A stretch of 64,000 bases of DNA from JBAXEO01 sp963789515 (GTDB taxonomy: Bacteria > Actinomycetota > Coriobacteriia > Anaerosomatales > JAAXUF01). The stretch covers positions 434,001 through 498,000 of the forward strand of contig CAWBKW010000004.1 of the NCBI GenBank assembly GCA_963789515.1, read 5' to 3'. Positions 57,602-64,000 of the stretch are shown here, one piece after another. Each line of letters begins with the position of its first letter. Position 1 is the stretch's first letter. A model generated the notes under the pieces. It saw only the letters and a program-made list of their open reading frames with translations. It was not told the origin of the DNA and ran no database searches. The position numbers were made by a program, and so were the translations under genes.

Positions 57602-59813
57602 CTACATCCCCCGCTCGCGCATCATCTCCACGATGCAGCTCGCGACATCGACGCCCTTGGTCCTGCGCCCGAAGCCGGCGTCCATGCCCCACCCGCGGGC
57701 CTGCTCGTCGGTGACCTGCGTGCCGCCGGCGATCAGCAGCAGCTTGTCTCGGACACCCTTCTCCACGGCCAGGTCGGCGAGCTTCTCCATGTTGGTGCGG
57801 TGCATGTCGCCGTGCGTGATGATCGTCGAGACCAGCACCACCTGCGCGCCGTGCTCGATGGCGGCGTCGAGGACCTTCTCGACCGGCACCGACGTTCCCA
57901 GGTAGGTGCAGCCAAAGCCCCACTTCTCCAGGCCGCCGTGCTTGATGTCGATGATCTCGAGCATGCCCACCGAGTGCTCGTCCATGCCCACGGTCGCGGC
58001 GATGCAGCGCAGGTTCTTCTCGGCGACGAAGGCTCGGATCTCCTCGTCGGAGAGCGGCACCACCGGCTCGGGGATGACCAGCTTGGAGACGTCGATGGCC
58101 ACGTCCAGGACGCCCTTGATCTCGACCAGCGTGCCCTCGGCGGGGTGCATGACGCTTCGGTGGATGACCTCGGGGCAGATGAGGTTCATCTTGCGGCCGA
58201 TCTCGAGCGCGGCGGCCTCGGCGATCGCCTGCGGCACCGGCAGGAACATGGTGACCGACACGATGCCGTCGCCGGCCCACTCGACCTCGGGCGTCACGAG
58301 CCCGGCGGCGCGTGCCTCGGCGGTCTTGGCGAGCCGCACGTTGACGTTGTCCTCGGGGTCGAGCTCGTCGATGAACGGCACCTTGTCGCGGTCGCACAGC
58401 GTGCAGCCGCCTATTGCGTGGCACGGCTTCTCGACGCTGCGCGGCAGGTTGTTGTAGCCGAAGTGGTGGCAGACCGGCGCCATGTAGTCGTCGGCGCGCT
58501 CCACGATGGTGCCCTCGGCCAGGCCGCCGTCGGCGGTGCGGCGGATGCCGTCGTCGTGCGTCTCGGGATACTCGCCCGAGTCCACGAAGTACGCCTCCTC
58601 GACCGCGGCGAAGTAGCCGCCGTCGGCGATCATCGCCTCGAGGAAGAGCACCGCGCGCTCCTTGAGCTCGCGGATGCGGTTGCGCAGCTCCGGGTTCTCT
58701 CGGTCGAGCTTGACCATCTCGCGGATGCCGTCCATGCCCAGCAGCGACTGCTTGGCGGTGTCGACGGCGGCGATGTTGTTGTAGTGCCACGGCACGTTGC
58801 GGCCCTCGTCGGGCGTGATCGTGGACTGGATGTCGGCGCTGGTGAGGCGCGAGATCATCAGGTTCATCACGTGGCTGACGGTCGCGTCGCGCGCTGTCGC
58901 TCTCCATGTAGCGCGTGTTCTGCTGGGCGCGCATCTTGTAGTCGCCAAAGAGGTCGCGCAGCGCCACGGCGTACGGCAGGTCCATGCGCATGCACGGCGC
59001 CGGCGCGGCGTCGGGCGGCACGGTCGACAGCGCGATGTCTTCCTTGGGCATCCCCACGCTCACGCTGAACGCGCAGTTGATCGCGTGCTGCACCAGCAGC
59101 TCCGGCATGACCTTCCACGCCTTGACCGCGGTGGCGTTGGCGTTGTGCGCGCCGTCGATCTGCAGCATGCGCACCGAGCGCATGATGCGCTTGGCCACGG
59201 CCGCGTCGACAAAGCTGCGGAACATGTTGATGTTGCGGTAGAGCACGTTGTACTGCGGGTCCTGGTGCGCGCCGTTGACGCCCTCCTCGGCGAACATGAC
59301 GGCGATCTCAGGTCCGGCCACGCCGCTCACGTAGCTGTGGTAGTTGATCGGCCGGCCGACCTCGTCCTCGATCAGGTCGAGCGCGCGGCGGGTGACTCGG
59401 CACTGCTTGCGCGTCACGGCGATGCCGCCGACGCCCTCGGGCGTGCCCTCGAGCAGGCCGTCGATGTGGCTCTGGCCGGCGGTGCGGATGACCATCATGT
59501 GGTCGGCGCCGTGCCAGGCCGCCATGCGCATGCGGCGCAGGTCGTCCTCGAAGCGGCCCGAGGCGATCTCGGTGGTGACCACGCAGTCGGGCTGCGGGTC
59601 GATGTCGTCGAAGTAGTGCGCGGCCGGCAGCGGGATGCTGTTCTTCAGGCCCTCCGACGTCTCGCGGTAGCAGAACTCGTAGAGCGTCTGGTCGGTGATC
59701 TTCTTGCGCCACGTCCACCCAAGGCGGCGCGGCCGGTAGTCTGCGATGCCTTCGAGCAGCGAGTCGATGTCGAGCTTCTCGTTGGGCTTGAGCGGCGGGA
59801 GGCGGTCGGTCAT
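57602..59813 (-). CDS. oraE: D-ornithine 4,5-aminomutase large (E) subunit, one frameshift
   Basis: About 736 residues joined, the usual OraE length. Adenosylcobalamin- and PLP-dependent enzyme converting D-ornithine to 2,4-diaminopentanoate. N-terminal frame: YRPRRLGWTWRKKITDQTLY, MVIRTAGQSHIDGLLEGTPE. The frame breaks at about 58900. The second frame contains the base-off B12 motif GMDEHSVGMLEI (DxHxxG) and a Rossmann-like B12 domain ending GGTQVTDEQARGWG and DAGFGRRTKGVDVA. One base must be removed. ATG at 59811-59813 overlaps the oraS stop (ATGA). Confidence 0.93.
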
Positions 59814-60178
59814 CTCGCGCCTCCCCACTTGGCGTCGACAATGGCCCAGGCCTCTGTCTCGCCGTCGGCAAGCCGGCATGCCGCGGCCGGTGCGTCGATG
59901 TCGAACGCCTGCATCACCACGAGCACCACGTGCCCGGCCCCGTGACCCAGCAGCGAGCGCTTCTCGCACTCGGCGACCACGGCCACGCAGGTGGGCGTGT
60001 CGATGCCCATGCGCATGAGCACGCTGCGCTCGATCGACGGCGACGTGTGCGTGCGCGCCAGCTCGACCAGCGGGTCGACGATCTCCTGCGTCAGGTGCCA
60101 GAAGCGCATCTTCAGTTCCTCATCGGTGAGCCCCATGAGGTACTGGTGCGCGTGTTCGAACGTGTCTTCGCGGACCAT
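59810..60178 (-). CDS. oraS: D-ornithine 4,5-aminomutase small (S) subunit
   Basis: 122 residues from ATG at 60176-60178 (AAGGAGG upstream), matching the roughly 120-residue OraS. Starts VREDTFEHAHQYLMGLTDEE and has FWHLTQEIVDPLVELARTHT and ERSVLMRMGIDTPTCVAVVA. Forms the heterodimer with OraE, coupled by a 4-base overlap. First gene of the ornithine set on this strand. Upstream 200 bases show no riboswitch landmarks. Confidence 0.93.
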   Translation of the reverse strand: MVREDTFEHAHQYLMGLTDEELKMRFWHLTQEIVDPLVELARTHTSPSIERSVLMRMGIDTPTCVAVVAECEKRSLLGHGAGHVVLVVMQAFDIDAPAAACRLADGETEAWAIVDAKWGGAR

Positions 60179-60379
60179 GCCGCGGCCTCCTTGGATGTGG
60201 CGGTGACGCGGAACTCCGCGTCCGTCTCCGAGCGTAGCTATGCCCATCCACAAGAGCAAGTGCATCATCCGCCGGACATATCGCATACAACGCCAACATG
60301 CCAGCGTGGAACGGCTCTGCCTATGCGTGGCGGCGCGGGAATGTATTCCGGATTTGCCGCGAGGGAGGGAACCTTGGCG

Positions 60380-60847
60380 TTATCGCTTGACCGGATGAAC
60401 GGTCAGCTCAACCTCGCAGTCCATCGCCCCAAGCAAGACGACAAGCTTGTCGACGGACTTAGAGCGGTTCGACACGTCGAGCAACCGCTGAATCTGGGCG
60501 GGAGAGGTCCTGGCTCGTCGCGTTATCTCGCGCTGCGACAGGGGACTCGCCTTCATGCACTCCTGGGCAGCCAGTGTGAGTTTGTAGAGAAGCAGGTCCC
60601 GCATGTATGCCGGATCCTCGTTGTACTCAAGAACCGAGTCGATGTGGACCGAGCCCTCGAGACCGGATCGGAGCACGAAGGTGAAGGCCTCGCGACCGAA
60701 GTCCTCGTCGGCATAGACCCTGACCACCGGATCGGCCTTGCTGGGCTCCGGGTCGACCTTCGAGTACGGCATGGGGAAGACGCCCCTGCTCACGGTGACC
60801 TCGAAGGCCCGCTTGTAGTTGTTGGGCTTGATTCCTCTGATCTTCAC
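60380..60847 (-). CDS. Helix-turn-helix protein paired with DUF4160 protein
   Basis: 155 residues from GTG at 60845-60847 (GTGA overlap with the upstream stop). The first half has a DUF2442-like strand-rich stretch (IRGIKPNNYKRAFEVTVSRG; PVVRVYADEDFGREAFTFVL). The C-terminal half holds an XRE/HicB-like helix-turn-helix (PLSQREITRRARTSPAQIQR LL) at about 105-125. Probably an antitoxin-like regulator for the adjoining DUF4160 protein. Confidence 0.72.
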   Translation of the reverse strand: MKIRGIKPNNYKRAFEVTVSRGVFPMPYSKVDPEPSKADPVVRVYADEDFGREAFTFVLRSGLEGSVHIDSVLEYNEDPAYMRDLLLYKLTLAAQECMKASPLSQREITRRARTSPAQIQRLLDVSNRSKSVDKLVVLLGAMDCEVELTVHPVKR

Positions 60848-61038
60848 AGCAGCCCCGCCATCTCCAACTCCCGGATGAGCTCCCGGACTCGGCGATTGGC
60901 CGATCCTGCCATCGCCCGGGAGTTCTCCAGGTCCCATTTCACAATCAACGTGCCGTCCTTGTAGACGTGCACGTGCCGCGGCGAGTGGTCGCCCTCCCAG
61001 CTGAGGAACACGTATCCGCCTCGCTTCAGCTTCGACAC
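60844..61038 (-). CDS. DUF4160 protein
   Basis: 64 residues from a GTG at 61036-61038 with GGGAGG about 11 bases upstream. The family pattern is clear: GGYVFLSWEGDHSPRHVHVY then KDGTLIVKWDLENSRAM and RRVRELIRELEMAGL. DUF4160 genes are typically paired with small regulatory partners in toxin-antitoxin-like modules. Here it overlaps the HTH gene by 4 bases. Confidence 0.82.
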   Translation of the reverse strand: MSKLKRGGYVFLSWEGDHSPRHVHVYKDGTLIVKWDLENSRAMAGSANRRVRELIRELEMAGLL

Positions 61039-61142
61039 GATATATGTTACCTCCCAAGGTAGCGGAAATTCAAGCCTCAAGCCTCCTGTCACCCCCGAGT
61101 TTCGACGATGACCTTCCCGTGATCGTCGCCGTATCGAAACAC

Positions 61143-61175
61143 TACCTTGCATTACAAGATACCTTGCAGTACCCT
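61143..61175 (+). promoter_or_regulatory. PadR-type operator and promoter
   Basis: TACCTTGCATTACAAGATA (61143-61161) is an imperfect inverted repeat (TACCTTG and CAAGATA around 5 bases). A second TACCTTGCA follows at 61160-61168. The overlap with TTGCAT (61147-61152), 17 bp and TACCCT (61170-61175) gives a plausible -35/-10 pair. PadR autoregulation is likely; the site could also affect the divergent DUF4160 gene. Confidence 0.55.
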
Positions 61176-61232
61176 TATCGATGGCGCGAGACTTCGCGCG
61201 CCTGATTCGGTACTCGGAAGGGGCAACAAACG

Positions 61233-61576
61233 GTGGTTCGCGAACAGGAAAGCTGGGTCTCCCAGATACGCAAAGGCGTGGTCGAGGTCGCGATACTGGG
61301 CCTGCTGGCGCGCGAGCAGATGTACGGCTCGCAGCTGGTCGAGGAGCTGTCGTCGCGCCCGGAGCTCGCGATCAGCGCCGGCACCGTGTACCCGCTGCTG
61401 TCTCGGCTGAAGAAGGCCGGCGTCGTCGATTCGACGTGGCACGAGTCCCCGTCGGCCCGCCGCGCAAGTACTACCGACTCACCGACTCCGGCGTGACCGC
61501 GCTCGCCGAGATGACCGCCGCCTGGACCTCGGTGTCGGCCGCGGTCGACGCGATCCTGTCGGGAGGTGCCCGCTGA
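61233..61576 (+). CDS. PadR-family transcriptional regulator, one frameshift
   Basis: About 114 residues joined. Winged helix: VEVAILGLLAREQMYGSQLV then LAISAGTVYPLLSRLKKAGV. After a break at about 61450, in a CCCC run apparently one base short, it continues PVGPPRKYYRLTDSG and ALAEMTAAWTSVSAAVDAIL. The frame needs one base added, the opposite of most breaks here. The stop overlaps the next start as TGATG. Controls the downstream membrane protein genes. Confidence 0.87.
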
Positions 61577-62496
61577 TGCCGATCCAGTCGCTGAGCGCGC
61601 TCTCCCCCGAACCGCGCCGCATCGCCGAGACCTACCTGCGCGACGTCGCCGAGGCGCTGCACTGTGCCGATGCCGAGATGCGCGACGACATCGTCGCCGA
61701 CCTCGAGAGCCACCTGCTCGAATCACTCGACGCCACGGCGACTGCCGACGACGTCGCTGCCGTTATCGACCGAGCTGGGCTCGCCCGAGTCATTCTCGGC
61801 TGAGCTGGGCGGCGAGGCCGAGCCGCAAGACCCGCGGTGCCGGCAGGCTGCTGGGCATTCCCTACGACGTGCGCGATTCCCACCGCCGAGCGCGTCGCGG
61901 AGCGCCTCTGGAACCCGAGTGACCCCCGCATCTGGATGCCGCGTATCTGGGGCATGGGCTGGGACATCAACTTTGGCGCGATTGCCGTTCGGCTGCACAT
62001 GATCGAGCCCGACTCCGAGGACGTCCCGTTCACATCGACGCCCGACGGCACGTTCGTCGCCGCGTTGGCCGTGCCGGTCGGGCTCGTCTCGGCGATGCTG
62101 ATCAGCTACCTCGCTCTGCGCAACACGCTCCCCGCCCAACTGCCCTCCCACTGGAACATCTACGGAGTAGCCGACGGCTTCTGGAGTCAGGGTGCTGCGT
62201 TCTGGTTCCTGTTCGTGTTGGCGGTTCTCCCCACGCCGTTGGCCGTGCGGTCGGTGCTGCGCCGCCACCCCCCGCTGCTGCGCGGCGCCATGATCGGGCT
62301 CGCTGGATTCTTCGCAGCCCTAGGCTCGCTGCTGTGGGTGCTGACGCTGATCACCACGCTGACGGACTTCGTCGCATGGTGGCTGCCGCTGTCGTTGATC
62401 TTCATCGCTCTTCTCGCCCCGTTCGGCATCTTTCTGTGGCTGGCGCGCGCCGGCCGCAAGGCCGAGCAGCAGCGAGACTTCGCAAACAACCAGTAA
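61576..62496 (+). CDS. HAAS/DUF1700-like plus DUF5808/DUF1648 membrane protein, three frameshifts
   Basis: About 305 residues joined. The N-terminal HAAS-like helical domain (RIAETYLRDVAEALHCADAE; DIVADLESHLLESLDA) usually interacts with a PadR partner. Then LGSPESFSAELGG, GRLLGIPYDV and AERLWNPSDPRIWMPRIWGM (DUF5808-like) follow, then membrane segments with LPSHWNIYGVADGFW (DUF1648). Frames change at about 61765, 61835 and 61880, all repaired by removing one base. Second gene of the PadR operon. Confidence 0.78.
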
Positions 62497-62518
62497 CCCA
62501 GGTAGGAAGGAAGCTCTG

Positions 62519-62850
62519 ATGTCGTCACCTATCACCCCCGCCGCGCCCGCCCGCGTCGCCTGGAACCGCGTCGCCGAGTACTACGGCATCGCCTTCGGCT
62601 TCGCCTGTCTGCTGGGGCTGGGGCTGTGGCTCGCTGGCGTGGACCTGGTGACCGGGAGCCAACTCCCATGTTCCAGGCCGTGGCCGCGTTCCTGTACATG
62701 CCGCTGCCCATCGTCGCCGGACTGATCGTCGAGAAGCGAGCCGGGAAGGGCTATCTGCTGGGCGTCGAGAAGCGCACGATCCTGCGCAACATCGGCCGGG
62801 TGGCGCTGGTCTCGTTCACGGTCAGCATCGCCATAGCAATACGTAACTGA
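62519..62850 (+). CDS. CPBP-like membrane protein N-terminus, frameshifted and cut off by a probable chimeric join
   Basis: From ATG at 62519 (AGGAAGG upstream). RVAEYYGIAFGFACLLGLGL, then after a frame change at about 62664 AFLYMPLPIVAGLIVEKRAG and GVEKRTILRNIGRVALVSF. This resembles the first two helices of CPBP-family proteases that follow PadR/HAAS genes, which normally run to about 260 residues. Here the frame stops at 62850, after an atypical IAIAIRN, inside an inverted repeat where base composition changes. The missing two thirds probably lie elsewhere in the real genome. Confidence 0.6.
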
Positions 62851-62882
62851 GTCAGGTACGCACATAACCGTTACGTATTGCT
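62835..62882. repeat. 13-bp perfect inverted repeat at the composition break
   Basis: AGCAATACGTAAC (62835-62847) and GTTACGTATTGCT (62870-62882) are exact reverse complements with a 22-base spacer holding the stop codons of both converging frames. No T tract. It marks the edge between the GC-rich backbone and the lower-GC terminal segment. Confidence 0.8.
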
Positions 62883-64000
62883 CCCTCCGGCGAGAGGACG
62901 TAGCCGACAAGATTGGCCAACAGGCGGTCGGCGGCGGGATCCAGTCCTGCCCGGTTCACGAGGTCAAAGCCGGACAGGATGACGGAGCCCTTTCCATCGA
63001 ACATCTCGCACAACGCGACGCCCTCCAGTCCGCGGTCGTAGTCGGCCAGGATGGCGGTATGGGCGAGCGCCTCCGGCTTCGTGAGTTTGAAGCCGGCGGT
63101 GACGGGATAGATCTGCGGAAACCCGGGCTTGGTCTGATCCCAGCCTGAATAATCTGACCAGAGCGAAAGGCGGCGCCGGTCCAGGCCGCGGAGCACGGGG
63201 TGATCGGGCCGTTCCGGATTGACGTTCATCTGTTCCCGGAATGGCCGGGTGCGAGGCGGGTAGGCAGGGTCGTTAGGCGAGCTACTCAAGGCAGCCACTT
63301 CTTCGGGCAGCCAGTCGGGCTCAAAGGCCCCGCTCACGGGGCCGAGACAGAGCACGCGCCCGCCGTCCCGGACGAAGCGCCGCAGTTGGGGTTTTTGCTC
63401 GGCGAGCGCCTTGTCCCAGGCCTCGTGGCCGATCACGAGCGCCTTCATCTCAGAAGGCCACGGAGAGAGGCTGGTGAGGCGCTTGAATCCAAGCCCGAGC
63501 TTGTCCAACGCCGCAGCCGTTTTGCCGCTCGGATCGTAGAGATGGATCGGGCCCCCTGGGGGCGGCGCGGACTGTCTCCAATCCTTGCCGGCGACAAACA
63601 GCGGGGCCGTGTTATGCGACACTTCGCGCGATTCGGCGACAACCCGACCCGCAATGGCATATTCACCAGTGACCAAGTCGGGCGGCAAATCCAGCGTGAT
63701 GGTCTGGCGCCACGTACCAAAGTAAGGAATCGACGGCAGGCTGGCCTGTCCGCTTAAACACGCGCGACCATTCTTGTCTCGCACTTCGTAGAGAAGGCTG
63801 GCGTTAGACAGCGCGCGTCCATCCTCAGCGTCATTGATCACATGCGCAAGCGCGCGGACCTTGGTGCCGGCATAGACCTGCGGCGTCCACATCTCCCAGC
63901 TCAGCAGGACCGGCTGATAGGAGACGCCCATCTGTTCCATGGCGGGCTTGGGCTTCATCTGGTCGAAGGAGGAGATGCCCGACCAGTTGTGGAAGAGGAT
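62852..64000 (-). CDS. C-terminal part of a glycoside hydrolase family 2-like protein (partial, probably foreign)
   Basis: The frame is open through the right window edge (reading FHNWSGISSFDQMKPKP before the first internal Met), so at least 382 residues of a larger protein are seen. Beta-sandwich-like VYAGTKVRALAHVINDAEDG and LVTGEYAIAGRVVAESREVS are followed by a glutamine-amidotransferase-like domain (KALVIGHEAWDKALAEQ; RFVRDGGRVLCLGPVSG) and FDGKGSVILSGFDL. This is the style of large beta-galactosidase/glucuronidase-like enzymes of Verrucomicrobia, Planctomycetes or Acidobacteria. GC is lower than in the rest of the window and no frameshifts occur in 1.1 kb. Confidence 0.6.
   Translation of the reverse strand: MLFHNWSGISSFDQMKPKPAMEQMGVSYQPVLLSWEMWTPQVYAGTKVRALAHVINDAEDGRALSNASLLYEVRDKNGRACLSGQASLPSIPYFGTWRQTITLDLPPDLVTGEYAIAGRVVAESREVSHNTAPLFVAGKDWRQSAPPPGGPIHLYDPSGKTAAALDKLGLGFKRLTSLSPWPSEMKALVIGHEAWDKALAEQKPQLRRFVRDGGRVLCLGPVSGAFEPDWLPEEVAALSSSPNDPAYPPRTRPFREQMNVNPERPDHPVLRGLDRRRLSLWSDYSGWDQTKPGFPQIYPVTAGFKLTKPEALAHTAILADYDRGLEGVALCEMFDGKGSVILSGFDLVNRAGLDPAADRLLANLVGYVLSPEGAIRNGYVRT

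Noticed and set aside
62835..62882. 13-bp inverted repeat as a bidirectional terminator
   Set aside because: No T tract, a 22-base loop containing both stop codons, and coincident loss of the CPBP gene body fit a junction better; a terminator belonging to the foreign segment cannot be fully excluded.

Overview
The window is about 67% GC by eye. It is dense, with short intergenic gaps, many ATGA, GTGA or TGATG start/stop overlaps, and GTG or TTG starts. The gene set fits an anaerobic, amino-acid-degrading actinobacterium of the Coriobacteriia/OPB41 kind: class III ribonucleotide reductase NrdD/NrdG, arginine deiminase, a complete histidine-utilisation set, B12-dependent D-ornithine 4,5-aminomutase, PASTA proteins, a polyphosphate operon and a CDGSH protein. 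The taxonomic placement is inference from gene content and GC; no rRNA gene is present.

Layout. 1-5 kb: membrane protein end, TipA-like MerR regulator, then nrdD / separate glycyl-radical peptide / nrdG behind a cobalamin riboswitch. 5-9 kb: CDGSH protein, HTH protein, AzlCD, SulP. 9-16 kb: a four-gene CHAD-linker-ppx-ppk polyphosphate operon facing a DUF2252 gene. 16-25 kb: two PASTA proteins, EamA, TypA, a nuclease, an ATC-hydrolase-like protein with a cytochrome b, arginine deiminase, an alpha/beta hydrolase. 26-34 kb: MarR with a heterodimeric ABC exporter, dehydrogenase, thioesterase, TPR-GGDEF protein, SnoaL-like protein. 34-40 kb: hutIUH with hutG divergent. 40-45.5 kb: LysR, ornithine racemase, a toxin-antitoxin pair, GNAT, GlmL-like reactivase. 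45.5-57.6 kb: an accessory block (VapC remnant, tiny ORFs, iron-sulfur flavoprotein, acyltransferase, ATP-grasp, methyltransferase, SRPBCC, phosphoesterase, a TetR-controlled small membrane operon, a CPBP protease) carrying three decayed tRNA 3' halves. 57.6-60.2 kb: oraE and oraS. 60.4-62.8 kb: DUF4160/HTH pair and a PadR operon. The last 1.15 kb is a lower-GC glycoside-hydrolase fragment that looks foreign and probably marks a chimeric join.

Two things govern how the list should be read. First, about 20 genes are interrupted by single-base frameshifts. Joining the frames always gives a normal-length family member, and nearly all need one base removed, so these are probably sequence errors rather than decay. 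Such genes are listed over their full joined span as CDS. Second, oraS-oraE, glmL and orr lie on one strand in that order but are separated by the accessory block and a toxin-antitoxin/GNAT insertion, suggesting an interrupted ornithine operon. Together arginine deiminase, ornithine racemase and aminomutase, and the hut genes point to arginine/ornithine/histidine catabolism. The B12 riboswitch on nrdDG fits a cell in which cobalamin status matters.
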